Positions 37,166 through 46,001 of a stretch of DNA of 64,000 bases are shown in pieces (the first letter of the stretch is position 1; each line of letters opens with the position of its first letter). The position numbers and the translations under genes are program-made. The DNA is from Candidatus Binataceae bacterium (GTDB lineage: Bacteria > Desulfobacterota > Binatia > Binatales > Binataceae), in the NCBI GenBank assembly GCA_035650475.1, contig DASRHP010000012.1:980059-1044058 (forward strand), read 5' to 3'. The notes below the pieces were generated by a model. That model was not told the origin of the DNA and made no database searches. It worked only from the letters and a program-made list of their open reading frames with translations.

Positions 37166-38021
37166 CGTGCTCGACCACGCGTCCTTCATTGCGAAGTTTT
37201 TTGAGGTGCGAGCGGACCGAATTCGCGGCGGCAGTGTGCAGGAACTCCGGCACGTCGGTGTAAATCTTCTTGACCAGCTCCATCGGCGACAGCGACGCGC
37301 CGCTCGCGAGCCCATCGAGCACCTGCCGCTCGCGCAGCTCGCGATGGGCAATATACTCCTCGATCTTCTGTCGCGGGTTGCGAATCACCGGCCCGTGCGC
37401 CGGGTAGATCACGGCGAGGTCGAGTTCGAGCAGCCGTCGCAGCGAAGCCATGTACTGGCTGAGGTCACCCGTGTCGTCGGGAATCACGGTCGTGCCGGCG
37501 CCCAGCACCACGTCGCCCGTGAAGAGTGCCCTCTCCTCTTCCAGATAGTAGCACAGGTGATCGGGCGCATGCCCAGGCGTAAAGACCGCGCGCAACGTGG
37601 TGCCGTCAATGGTGACCACTGCGCCGTCGTCGATCGCCGTGATCGGGGCGCCCGCGAGCCGGTCATGGTCGGGCCATGGCTTCTTCAATACGGCAAGTGC
37701 GCCGAAGTGGCGACGGACCTGGGGAACTCCGCCGATATGGTCAGCGTGCGCATGGGTGCAGACGACACGATCCAGCTCGGTGCTGTCGCTCAGCTCCTTG
37801 AGCGCGCGCGGTAGCAGCTCTTCATAGATCGCCACGCCCGCCCCCGTGTCGAGCAGCAACGGGCGCCGGCCTTTGCCGACGATATAGGTGTTAGTTCCGG
37901 GGCCGGTGAACGGCCCGGGGTTATGGCCGAGCACGGTGGCGACCCGCTCGGAGTGGCGTGTGAAGTCGGGCAGCTTAAGCCCGATCATCGAGTCAGTGAC
38001 GACTCGCTGTGGCCTTGTCAT
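37143..38021 (-). CDS. MBL-fold metallo-hydrolase (LACTB2-like)
   Basis: 292 residues. The metal motif THAHADHIGG (HxHxDH) is followed by His in FTPGHAPDHL, Asp in FTGDVVLG and His in YPAHGPVI, a complete binuclear site. The C-terminal winged-helix-like tail (AANSVRSHLKKLRNEGRV) is typical of the LACTB2 group, some of which are endoribonucleases. The GTPFTGPGTNTYIVG-like opening (GPFTGPGTNTYIVG) matches that group. Start ATG at 38021 has AGGGGA at good distance and overlaps the coaX end by 29 bases; ATG at 37988 is a possible alternative. It is in one transcription unit with coaX and the PDZ gene. Confidence 0.9.
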   Translation of the reverse strand: MTRPQRVVTDSMIGLKLPDFTRHSERVATVLGHNPGPFTGPGTNTYIVGKGRRPLLLDTGAGVAIYEELLPRALKELSDSTELDRVVCTHAHADHIGGVPQVRRHFGALAVLKKPWPDHDRLAGAPITAIDDGAVVTIDGTTLRAVFTPGHAPDHLCYYLEEERALFTGDVVLGAGTTVIPDDTGDLSQYMASLRRLLELDLAVIYPAHGPVIRNPRQKIEEYIAHRELRERQVLDGLASGASLSPMELVKKIYTDVPEFLHTAAANSVRSHLKKLRNEGRVVEHDGRWSLS

Positions 38022-38829
38022 CGCGTTCCCCTGACGCCGCCGACAAGCCCGCCGCGGTCGTGCGTCGGTTGCGTTCGAAGATCAGCCGCAAACCCTTGAG
38101 CGTAAGGAATTCGTCGACCAGCTCGATCGTCTTCGACTCGGGCGCGATCAGGTCGGCCAGGCCGCCGGTCGCGATCACGTGAGCATGCTCGCCGCGTTCG
38201 CGATTGATGCGCTCGACGAGGCCGTCCACCAGCGCCGTGTAACCGAAGATCAACCCGGACTGGATCGCCGCGATCGTGGTGCGGCCGACAGTTTCGCGCG
38301 GGCGTACCAGCTCGACCCGGTAGAGCTTGGCCGCGTGCTCGACCAGCGCGTCCATCGAGATCCCCAGTCCCGGCGCGATCACACCGCCCACGTATTCGCC
38401 GCGCGCGGTCACGTAGTCGAACGTGGTTGCGGTGCCAAAATCGACCACGATGCAGGCGGTGCCGTAATGCTCGTAGGCGGCAACCGCGTCCACGATCCGG
38501 TCGGCGCCAACCTCCTTGGGATTCTCGTATAGAATCGGCATCCCGGTCTTGATCCCGGGGCCGACGAGGAGCGGCTCACGATGGAAGTAGCGATGGGCCA
38601 ATTCTTCCATCGTGCGGTTAAGCGGCGGCACCACGCACGCGATCGCCACGCCCTCGGGACGCAGCGGCGCTTCGACCCCGGCGCTCTGAAGCAGCGCGCC
38701 GATCATCACCCCGTGTTCGTCGGTGGTCCGGGCGGGATTGGTCGACAGGCGCCAGTGATGGAGCAGGCGCTCGCCGTCATAGATCCCGATCACCGTATGG
38801 GTGTTGCCGACATCAATAACTACGAGCAT
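37993..38829 (-). CDS. coaX: Type III pantothenate kinase
   Basis: 278 residues. CoaX phosphorylates pantothenate, the first step of CoA synthesis, and differs from CoaA by its actin-like fold. The phosphate-1 loop DVGNTHTVIG, GADRIVDAVAAYE, DFGTATTFD and ATGGLADLI are the expected ASKHA-type motifs. The last 25 residues (NRRTTAAGLSAASGERDDKA) are an unusual charged tail. ATG at 38829 gives the standard start MLVVIDVGN; a GTG at 38841 is also in frame. With panB and panC 2-4 kb away on the same strand this forms a CoA-precursor neighbourhood. Confidence 0.94.
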   Translation of the reverse strand: MLVVIDVGNTHTVIGIYDGERLLHHWRLSTNPARTTDEHGVMIGALLQSAGVEAPLRPEGVAIACVVPPLNRTMEELAHRYFHREPLLVGPGIKTGMPILYENPKEVGADRIVDAVAAYEHYGTACIVVDFGTATTFDYVTARGEYVGGVIAPGLGISMDALVEHAAKLYRVELVRPRETVGRTTIAAIQSGLIFGYTALVDGLVERINRERGEHAHVIATGGLADLIAPESKTIELVDEFLTLKGLRLIFERNRRTTAAGLSAASGERDDKATASRH

Positions 38830-38877
38830 GGGGGTCTTCACGTCTCATAGGTCGAGGCCGTCTTTTTGGGCGGCCGA

Positions 38878-39654
38878 TTACCTCCGCCAGCCTCCCGCCG
38901 CCGCGCCATAGCCCGCGCTTCTCCCGAAGCTGCCAAACGTTCGCGGGATAAACATCGGCGCTGGCGCCGCCACCATCGGGACCGTTGGCTGCGGCGCCCA
39001 TGCCGGTGGCGGCACCACCATCGGCGTCACAGGCGCAGGCATCCAGGAAGCACGCGGCGCTATATTCGCAAAGCCCGTGGAAGGGACGTATAGATGGTTC
39101 ATCGCAGGCGCCGGCGCCGCATAAGCGCGCGGCAGATAATAGGGCACCAGCGGGGGTCCTACAACAACCGGAATCTGCCCGATTGCGGCGCGTGCGGCCG
39201 CCTCGGCGGCCGCCTGTTGCTGGCGATAATCGTCGAGCGTGCCTATGGCAGGGTCAGCCGCGGCTGGCGAGTCGGCAGAATCGCTCTCCCGCTGCCCGGA
39301 ATCCGACGACGACACCTGTCGGTCATCCGAAGCGCTCCCGGCCGCCGCGCACGCGGTGTCCGCGGTGCCCGCAACGGCGACCGCTCCGTCGGCGCCCGAA
39401 CCCAGCTTTTGCGATTCGCAGCCGCTCCCATCGGGCGGCAGGTCCGCAGTGGCCGGCGCGGAGCTTCTGGCGGCCGGCTTATAGACAGGAGGGATTTCCA
39501 GAACGCTGTCAACGCGCTCCCAATCCGAGTCGGCCGAGCTGGCGTCGCGGGCACAGGCGGGAGTGGCGGCCGACGCCGCCAACATCAGGGCAGCGCCGAC
39601 CAACGCTGCTCCCGCCGCAGCGCCGCACCCGTGTCGTGGGCTGCGAAACTTCAT
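38878..39654 (-). CDS. Exported Ala/Pro-rich protein of unknown function
   Basis: 258 residues. Signal peptide (GAAAGAALVGAALMLAASAAT, ending near ACA) is followed by a Ser/Asp/Ala-rich middle part and a Pro/Ala-rich C-terminal half (VVVGPPLVPYYLP, MPAPVTPMVVPPPAWAPQ) ending Gly/Tyr-rich (GSFGRSAGYGAAAGGW). No catalytic motif is seen; several Cys (ATPACARD, GSGCESQ, ADTACAAAG) suggest disulfides. It may be a surface or cell-wall-like structural protein. AGGAGATACA directly before the ATG at 39654 makes the start firm. 36 bases separate it from coaX downstream. Confidence 0.72.
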   Translation of the reverse strand: MKFRSPRHGCGAAAGAALVGAALMLAASAATPACARDASSADSDWERVDSVLEIPPVYKPAARSSAPATADLPPDGSGCESQKLGSGADGAVAVAGTADTACAAAGSASDDRQVSSSDSGQRESDSADSPAAADPAIGTLDDYRQQQAAAEAAARAAIGQIPVVVGPPLVPYYLPRAYAAPAPAMNHLYVPSTGFANIAPRASWMPAPVTPMVVPPPAWAPQPTVPMVAAPAPMFIPRTFGSFGRSAGYGAAAGGWRR

Positions 39655-39867
39655 TGTATCTCCTGCTGACGCCCCAAAGCCTGCCCTCAGGCTACACCGG
39701 CGTCTGATGAGGGCCAAGCGAGTCGCATTCCGCTATTTTGGCACTTCAGGCTGCAGGGACATGGACATTCAGGCTTGCGGGAGGGTCGGCGTCGGCGACA
39801 AATTCTCCAACCACGAACCCGCTGCGCGGGTTTTCAGCCGGCGCCTGGCTCGGCTAAGATGCGCGCC

Positions 39868-40611
39868 ATGTCGGAACCAAAGGTTGCATTGGTCACGGGT
39901 GCGGGACGCGGAATCGGGCGCGACATTGCGCAACGCCTGGCCCGCGAGGGCTACGCGTGCGGGCTTATTGCGCGCACCAAGTCGCAGCTTGAAGAGACGG
40001 CCGAGCTTATCCGCCAGGCCGGCGGCAAAGCGCTGGTCACGCCGACCGACGTCTCCAAACGCGAGCAGGTGCTGGCCGCGGTCGAAGCCGTCGAGCGCGA
40101 GCTCGGTCCGATCGCGGTGCTCATCAACAACGCCGGCGCTTACCTGCGCAAGCGCTTCGACGAGATCACCGAGGACGAGTTCGACTTCCAGCTCAAGGTC
40201 AACACCTACGGGCCGTTCTATTGCACGCAGGCGGTGGTCACGCGAATGGCGGCGCGCGAGCGGGGCACGATAATTTTCGTCCTTGGCTCGGAGACCCGCG
40301 GCGGTCCCGCGATGTACTCGGCATACAACGCTTCGAAAGTGGCGCAGCGCGCGCTGGCCGAGTCGGTCGCCTACGAGTACATGCATCTCGGCATCCATTC
40401 GGCCGCGCTCGACGTTGACGGGGCGGTCGGCCTGCCGCGAATCACCGAGGGCGCTCCCGAGGAGGAGCCGGACCATTTCGTCTCGACCGAAGCGATCTGC
40501 AACGAAATCGTCCATCTGATCGCTCAGCCGCGCAACGCGTGGACGTTCGCCATCGATCTGCGCTCGTACTGGCAATGGCGTCCGCGGGTGGCGGCGAAAA
40601 AAAAGGCCTGA
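39868..40611 (+). CDS. SDR-family oxidoreductase
   Basis: 247 residues. TGAGRGIG cofactor loop, NNAG, Ser in VLGSETRGG and YNASK at the catalytic Tyr/Lys show a functional classical SDR. The substrate-binding end (LDVDGAVGLPRITEGAPEEEPDHF) is unlike FabG enzymes, and the C terminus is a short basic tail (RPRVAAKKKA). Substrate unknown. ATG at 39868 is preferred over 39859 and over the longer open frame because the first beta strand (PKVALVTG) then starts five residues in. Divergent from the exported Ala/Pro-rich protein. Confidence 0.9.
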   Translation: MSEPKVALVTGAGRGIGRDIAQRLAREGYACGLIARTKSQLEETAELIRQAGGKALVTPTDVSKREQVLAAVEAVERELGPIAVLINNAGAYLRKRFDEITEDEFDFQLKVNTYGPFYCTQAVVTRMAARERGTIIFVLGSETRGGPAMYSAYNASKVAQRALAESVAYEYMHLGIHSAALDVDGAVGLPRITEGAPEEEPDHFVSTEAICNEIVHLIAQPRNAWTFAIDLRSYWQWRPRVAAKKKA

Positions 40612-40716
40612 ACGCGGCACGCACCGGCGCGTGCTGCATTTGGCCGCGCGCGCAACTATACTGGCGTGGCTTCAGGAACCGCGCCGCCGGCTCGCGGCTG
40701 CGCGGCATCTGCGGGT

Positions 40717-40793
40717 CGGGGCGTGGCGCAGCCTGGTAGCGCACACGCTTGGGGTGCGTGTGGTCGCCGGTTCAAATCCGGCCGCCCCGACCA
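40717..40793 (+). tRNA. tRNA-Pro (GGG)
   Basis: 77 bases with encoded CCA. Acceptor stem CGGGGCG pairs with CGCCCCG. The D arm is GCGCAGCCTGGTAGCGC, the anticodon stem CACGC/GCGTG closes a TTGGGGT loop with anticodon GGG, and the T arm GCCGGTTCAAATCCGGC follows. All four arms pair without mismatch. The tRNA precedes the truncated Mla operon by about 490 bases, a common place for integration events. Confidence 0.96.
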
Positions 40794-41282
40794 AATCCCG
40801 GCCTGTCTCGACTAGCCAAACCGGCGCCTACTGTGTAGAGCATCGCCTCCTTAAGCGACGGCCGATTCTGCGCGCAGGGTGAGTTTGGCGTGACGCACAA
40901 TCGCCTTGACCGCCACGCACAGTCGCTGCGGCATCGGTCGGCAATGCTCGCCGGATTTGTGATAGCGCGGGCCGGCGGAACGTTCATCTACCCTTTCAAG
41001 GGGCCGCCGGCAAAAGGATGGGGATCGTTACGTCATAGTTGGGGCATGCAGCAGACCCGTCTCCGACCCGAGCGCGCCTCAGGCCTCGGCAGGCGGCAGA
41101 CGACGACCCGGAAGCAGGCTGACGTTCCGTCGGCGGCCGCCCAACAGAGCCAGCGCGCGGCTGTATCGGCGCGCGATGCCGCTGTTCGCGCCACGCACTG
41201 GCGGCGAGTGTATCTATTCGCTACACGCCCGCCGCTGGGTTAATCACGAACGGTATTCCCGATCGGCGTCATCCTCGCTTTC
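40794..41282. other. 489-base region with no recognisable gene between tRNA-Pro and the Mla remnant
   Basis: No protein of any known family is seen on either strand, and the long open frame at 40890-41243 has a shadow-like composition. The stop codon TAA at 41241-41243 lies in the frame of the following permease gene, so the missing N-terminal part of that protein is not encoded here. No integrase, inverted repeats or second tRNA end were found. Confidence 0.6.
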
Positions 41283-41852
41283 ATGGGCGCCGTCCAGCTC
41301 CAGCAGTTCGGCGCCTCGATCTACGTCGCGGACCTAGTTGGGATCGGGATGGTGCGCGAGATGGGCGCGATGATGACCGCGATCATCATGTCGGGGCGCA
41401 CCGGCGCGGCCTTCGCGGCGCAGCTCGGCACGATGAAGGTCACGCAGGAAATCGACGCACTGAGCACGATGGGCCTGTCGCCGCTGGAGTTTCTGGTCGT
41501 GCCGCGCCTCAGCGCGCTGGTGCTGATGATGCCGCTGCTGGGCCTGTACGCGGACCTTATGGGAATCGCGGGCGGCGCCGCGATCGGAATCGGGATGCTC
41601 GGGCTCTCACCCACGATGTACATGCGCGAGACCATCTCGGCGCTTAGCCTGACCAACCTCTTCCTCGGCCTCTTCAAGGCGACCGTGTACGGCGGCCTGA
41701 TCGCGCTTGCCGGATGCTTGCAGGGCTTCCGATGCGGCAACAGCTCCTCTGCCGTCGGCGACGCGGCGACCCGCGCGGTGGTCACCTCGATCGTCCTGGT
41801 GGTGGTCGCCTGCGGCGTCTTCGCGGTGGTTACCAACCGCTTGCACATATGA
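41283..41852 (+). pseudogene. MlaE-type permease, N-terminally truncated
   Basis: 189 residues of an MlaE permease of about 250-260 residues. The visible part (GAVQLQQFGASIYVADLVGIGMVREMG, MTAIIMSGRTGAAFAAQLGTMKV, IDALSTMGLSPLEFLVVPR) is the well conserved central and C-terminal part, ending with the last helices. In frame upstream only 13 more residues (SRTVFPIGVILAF) precede a TAA, so the first helices and the amphipathic N terminus are missing. Mla/MCE permeases move phospholipids between membranes with MlaF and MlaD, both of which follow. It is either a 5' deletion next to the tRNA or an unusual short form from ATG 41283. Confidence 0.75.
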
Positions 41853-41924
41853 AAGGCGCGAGCGCACGCGATAGCTGAGACGAATTCAAACGCCGGCAAC
41901 GGCGCGGCGGGCCAACCGCATATC

Positions 41925-42686
41925 GTGGTGCACAACCTCACGATGGCCTATGGGAGCTTCGTGCTGATGCGCGAGCTGAACTTCACCGTGCGCCGCGGCG
42001 ACATCTTCATCATCATGGGCGGCAGCGGCTGCGGAAAGAGCACTCTGCTGCGCCATCTGATCGGCCTCATCGAGCCGGCCACCGGCGATATCCTCTACGG
42101 CGACGTGAACTTCACCCGCGCCGAGCCCGCGATGCGCAAGCGCATCCTGCGCCGCTTCGGCATCACTTACCAGGGCGGCGCGCTGTGGAGCTCGATGACG
42201 CTGGCGGAGAACGTGGGCATGCCGCTCAGCGAGTTCACCGATCTCACGCCCGCGCAAATCCACGAAATTGCCGCGCTCAAGCTCGCGCTGGTCGGCCTAC
42301 GGGGCTTCGAGGACTACTATCCAAGCCAGATCAGCGGCGGGATGCAGAAGCGCGCGGGGCTCGCGCGCGCGATCGCGCTCGACCCCGAGATTCTCTTTTT
42401 CGACGAGCCCTCGGCCGGGCTCGATCCAGTCAGCTCGCGTCTGCTCGACAACCTGATCCTCGAGCTGCGCGCCAGTCTCGGCGCGACCATCGTGGTCGTC
42501 ACCCACGAGCTGGCCAGCATCTTCACCATCGGCAACAACAGCATCTTCCTCGACGCCGAGAGCAAGGCCGCGATCGCGCATGGCGATCCCAAGGACCTGC
42601 TCGCGCATTCGCATCATCCGACCGTGCGCAGATTCCTGACCCGCGGCGCCGAGCAGGCTGGAGTCTCAACGGGAAGCCATGGCTAA
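41925..42686 (+). CDS. MlaF-type phospholipid transport ATPase
   Basis: 253 residues. ABC ATPase with Walker A GGSGCGKST, signature ISGGMQKRAGLARA (the Mla-type MQ/KR variant), Walker B ILFFDEP, D-loop SAGLDP and the switch His in VTHEL. The MQKR signature and short extended tail are typical of MlaF. No ATG lies at a sensible place; GTG at 41925 or 41928 fits the first strand (VVHNLTMAYG), and an ATA at 41871 in frame would extend it. It is in the same frame as the upstream permease remnant, and its stop overlaps the MlaD start by 8 bases. Confidence 0.9.
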   Translation: MVHNLTMAYGSFVLMRELNFTVRRGDIFIIMGGSGCGKSTLLRHLIGLIEPATGDILYGDVNFTRAEPAMRKRILRRFGITYQGGALWSSMTLAENVGMPLSEFTDLTPAQIHEIAALKLALVGLRGFEDYYPSQISGGMQKRAGLARAIALDPEILFFDEPSAGLDPVSSRLLDNLILELRASLGATIVVVTHELASIFTIGNNSIFLDAESKAAIAHGDPKDLLAHSHHPTVRRFLTRGAEQAGVSTGSHG

Positions 42687-43648
42687 GCGGGTAAATTCCA
42701 CCGCGATCGGGGTCTTCGTCGTCGGCAGCATCGCGCTGATGGTCGTGGCGCTGGCCGTGCTTGGTTCCGGGCAGCTTTTCCGCCGCCCACATCGCTTCGT
42801 CTGCTTTTTCCAAGGCAGCCTCAACGGACTGAAAGTGGGAGCGCCGGTGAAGGTGCGCGGCGTCGAAATCGGGAGAGTCGAGAAGATCATGCTCAGGCTT
42901 CCGCCCTCATACGGCAGGGTCAAGCCGCAACTGCCACACGAGCTGCCGGTGATCATCGACGTGGACGAGGCGCAGCTCAGGAAGCAGGGCGGCACCGGCG
43001 AGGCATTGAAGCCGGCCGAGCTCGACGCGCTCATCGGGCGCGGGCTGCGCGCGCAGCTCAACATGGAAAGCCTGCTCACAGGCATCCTCTTCATCGAGCT
43101 CGACTTCTTCCCCGATACGCCGGCGAACCTGGTGCTGGAGCCCGGCGCGAGTATCCGCGAAGTCCCCACCACTTCGACCAACCTCGCGCAGGTCCAGAAA
43201 AGCGCGACCGTCGCGCTGGCTCATCTCGAAAAGGTCGACTTCCTCGCGCTCGCACAGTCGGTGACCGACGCCGCCAATGCCGCCAAGGAACTGGTGTCGT
43301 CGCGCGACCTGAAGGACACCCTCGCTCAAGGTTGATGCCACCAATCTCAACGCGACGCTCACCTCGATTCGTCGCCTCTCCGACAATCTCAACAACGACG
43401 GCGGCCCGCTGCTGGCGAGCCTCCAGAACACCTCGCGCCAGGCCGAAGCCACGCTGACGCAGATGTCGGCCGCGATGTCGGCGATCCAGGCGACGGTCGC
43501 TGCCGACTCGCCGCTAACCTATCGGCTGGACGTCGCCCTGGAAAACCTCTCGGACGCCTCCAACGCGATCCGCGAGCTCGCCAATTACCTGCAGCGCAAC
43601 CCCAGCGCGCTCTTGCGCGGCAAATACGTATCCGACCACAAAGAGTAG
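42679..43648 (+). pseudogene. MlaD/MCE-domain substrate-binding protein, frameshifted
   Basis: The first 218 codons give an N-terminal helix (AIGVFVVGSIALMVVALAVLGSG) and the MCE domain (VCFFQGSLNGLKVGAPVKVRGVEIGRV), then stop at 43333-43335 (DTLAQG-stop). A second frame picks up at once, reading LKVDATNLNATLTSIRRLSDNL and continuing as the coiled-coil MCE tail to 43648. Together they make a normal MlaD of about 320 residues, so one base change near 43318-43330 breaks the gene. Either an extra base in the CTCGCTCAAGG stretch or a sequencing error is responsible. The intact ATG overlaps the mlaF end (ATGGCTAA). Confidence 0.82.
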
Positions 43649-43732
43649 CCGCCGACCGGCTCAGCCGCGCGAGCCACCCGCGGGACTTGAACTTCCAGCG
43701 CCTCGACGGGCAGGATACTTCGCTAATAGTCA

Positions 43733-44800
43733 ATGATGGCCGACACGCGACGGCGGGCATTTCTTCATTTGTTGACCAGCATGGTGGCGCTCATGGCCCT
43801 GATGACGGGCCGCGCGGGAGCCGAAGTGTCGCCCAAGGCGCAGGCCGCGCTCCTCGAACCGCCGACCGTAAACGGCCAGCCGGTCCGGGTCTCCGTGGCG
43901 CTCTGGATTCTGAACATCCCCGCGATCGACGAAGTCGCTCAGCGCGTGGATATGGTGGGCTATCTGATCGCGGACTGGAAGGATCCACGCCTCGTCTATA
44001 CGCCGCACGGCGACGACGACACCTGGCGCGTGTATCAGCCGGGCGAAATCTGGATGCCGCGTTTTCAGTTTCCGAACGCGGTAACCCCGCATACGCGCTA
44101 CGACGGCGAACTGAGCGCGCGCCCCGACGGCTCGGTCCGCTACCTGGAACGTTGGAGCGTGTCGCTCTCCTCGCGCTTTTACCTGCGCCGCTTCCCTTTC
44201 GATTCCCAGACGCTGCGGCTCTCGGTGCAGCCCTTTCTTGCCAACGCCTCGCGCGAGCTTCTCGCCGGCCGGCCCGAGATGACCGGCATCGAGCAGGGTG
44301 CGAGCGACGCACTTGCCCAATGGCAGGTGGGCGCAATCGACTTCGCCAGCCGCCGGGTCCGCCTCGACAACGGCAAGCGTTACATCTCGCAACTCGACTT
44401 TGACATCGCGATCAGGCGCAGGTCCGCGTTCTACATCTGGAAGGTTTTCCTGCCGCTGTTGCTGATGGTGTGTCTGTCGTGGACCGTCTTTTGGGTCGAT
44501 CCGATGGACCTCTCCTCGCAGGTTACGATTTCGGTCACCACCATCCTGACCATCATCGCATTCGGGTTTTCGATCGCGGCTTCGCTGCCCCGCGTGCCCT
44601 ACCTCACATACGTCGACGCTTTCTTTCTGACCTGTTACATATTTGTCTTCCTGTCGATCGTCGAACTCGTGGCCGTGCACTTCCACCATCGGCGCGAGCG
44701 CGGAGCGCGTGCGCTGCGGATCCGGGTCTTTGCTCGCAAGGGCTTGCCAGCCGCGTTTATTGCTACCAACGTGGCCGTGGCGTGGTGGTTTCTCCTCTAA
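43733..44800 (+). CDS. Pentameric ligand-gated ion channel (Cys-loop superfamily, GLIC/ELIC-like)
   Basis: 355 residues, typical for prokaryotic channels, which lack an intracellular loop. An N-terminal signal (RRAFLHLLTSMVALMALM, with a Tat-like RRAFL) precedes a beta-sandwich ligand-binding domain with the family hallmark FPFDSQTL. From YIWKVFLPLLLMVCLSW onward come TM1, the pore helix TM2 (SSQVTISVTTILTIIAFGFSI), TM3 (VDAFFLTCYIFVFLSIVELVAV) and a final TM4 (GLPAAFIATNVAVAWWF). The ligand is unknown (protons, amines or others). I see no strong ribosome binding site; ATG at 43733 or 43736. It follows the mla remnant and is not obviously in an operon. Confidence 0.93.
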   Translation: MMADTRRRAFLHLLTSMVALMALMTGRAGAEVSPKAQAALLEPPTVNGQPVRVSVALWILNIPAIDEVAQRVDMVGYLIADWKDPRLVYTPHGDDDTWRVYQPGEIWMPRFQFPNAVTPHTRYDGELSARPDGSVRYLERWSVSLSSRFYLRRFPFDSQTLRLSVQPFLANASRELLAGRPEMTGIEQGASDALAQWQVGAIDFASRRVRLDNGKRYISQLDFDIAIRRRSAFYIWKVFLPLLLMVCLSWTVFWVDPMDLSSQVTISVTTILTIIAFGFSIAASLPRVPYLTYVDAFFLTCYIFVFLSIVELVAVHFHHRRERGARALRIRVFARKGLPAAFIATNVAVAWWFLL

Positions 44801-45063
44801 ACTATTAAAAAAGCGGCTCGCTCGCGGATGCGATCGGTCCCGCTCTCGTAAACCGCGGCGTGTGATCTTCGCAGCAGTGGGTAGAGATCACAATGCGCGT
44901 GAAGAAGGCGGTATCGGGGAGGGCGGCGATCTTGATGCTCTTGGCGACAGCAGCGGCGCATGGCCCCTCGGACACCGGCCAATGAAGCGATACTCGCGGA
45001 CCCGCCTGGTACATTCGACGAGGAGCCCATCGAAGGTCAGTCTCCCCAGTACCGGCGTGAGGG
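44801..45063. other. 263-base convergent gap
   Basis: Between the ion-channel stop (plus) and the LLM-oxidoreductase stop (minus). It begins with an AT-rich patch (TATTAAAAAAG), but I see no good terminator hairpin and no gene. Open frames crossing it are shadows without ribosome binding sites. Confidence 0.6.
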
Positions 45064-45987
45064 TCATCCCAGCGCGGGAATTACTTCGTTCGCCAGCACT
45101 TCCATCTGCTCCATCTCGTCGAACACCGGGTTGAGCATCAGATGGCGCGCTCCGGCGCGGACCAGCGCCGCAAGCTTTTCAGCGCATTCGGCGCGGCTGC
45201 CCCAAACGCTCACGCGCGAGGCCATGTCGGCGCTGCGGTAGCGAACGGCGAACCATTCGCGCAGCATCCGCTCCGCGCGCTCGCGATCGTCGTCCACCGC
45301 GATGTACACGCGCTTGGAAATTCCGAACGACACTGGGTCGCGCTTCGCTTCGTCCAGCAATCGGCGCAGGATTTCCATCTGGGCGGCGAAGTCGGCCGAC
45401 GACGAAGACCCCGCACCCATCCATCCGTCGCCGTGGCGCACCGCACGCCTCAGCCCGATCGCGTCGCGTGCGCCGAACCATAGCGGCGGATGCGGCCTCT
45501 GCGCAGGCTTGGGTTCCATCGCAACCTTCTCGAAGCGCCAGAAGTCGCCGTTCATCGACGCCCGCGGCTGCATCCATAACGCCTTCATCACCTGCACGCC
45601 TTCGACGAACCGGCGCGCCCGCCCCTCGCTCGGCACGCCGAATACCGCCTCGGGCACGTGAGCCCCGCCGATTCCGATCCCGACGATCAACCTTCCGTTA
45701 CTCAGTTGATCCAGCGAAGCCAAGCTCTTTGCCAATTGCACAGGGTTTCGGATCACCGTAAGCAGCACCGAGGTGCCCAGCCGCGCCCTTGACGTCAGGG
45801 CGGCGGCGTAGGTCAGCAGTGTGACCGGCTCGAGAATCGGGACGTCGCCGACTATCTGTTCCTGCACCCACAGGCTGTCGAAACCGAGCGCCTCGGCCCG
45901 CGGAAGGAACTCGCGGATCAGCTTTACGTCAATCGGCGCGTCAATGAAGCTTTGCGGAATCGCGATGCCGCAAGGGGGCGTGGCCAT
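45064..45987 (-). CDS. LLM-class oxidoreductase (F420- or FMN-dependent luciferase-like)
   Basis: 307 residues. TIM-barrel of the bacterial luciferase family: an early FLPRAEALGFDSLWVQEQ, LGTSVLLTVIRNPVQLAKSLASLDQLSNGRL, the GIGGAHVPEAVFG stretch and the flavin-end PPLWFGARD are all typical. Members use reduced F420 or FMN to reduce or oxygenate substrates; this sequence form is that of the F420-type group, but cofactor choice needs testing. ATG at 45987 is the sensible start, 14 bases after the pgi stop at 46002. It is last in the gnd-tal-pgi group, perhaps by read-through. Confidence 0.88.
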   Translation of the reverse strand: MATPPCGIAIPQSFIDAPIDVKLIREFLPRAEALGFDSLWVQEQIVGDVPILEPVTLLTYAAALTSRARLGTSVLLTVIRNPVQLAKSLASLDQLSNGRLIVGIGIGGAHVPEAVFGVPSEGRARRFVEGVQVMKALWMQPRASMNGDFWRFEKVAMEPKPAQRPHPPLWFGARDAIGLRRAVRHGDGWMGAGSSSSADFAAQMEILRRLLDEAKRDPVSFGISKRVYIAVDDDRERAERMLREWFAVRYRSADMASRVSVWGSRAECAEKLAALVRAGARHLMLNPVFDEMEQMEVLANEVIPALG

Positions 45988-46001
45988 CGGATGGGCTCTG
46001 G

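Noticed and set aside
40700..41282. Integrase attachment duplicate of the tRNA-Pro 3' end.
   Set aside because: No second copy of the T-arm and acceptor sequence and no integrase gene was found in the window.
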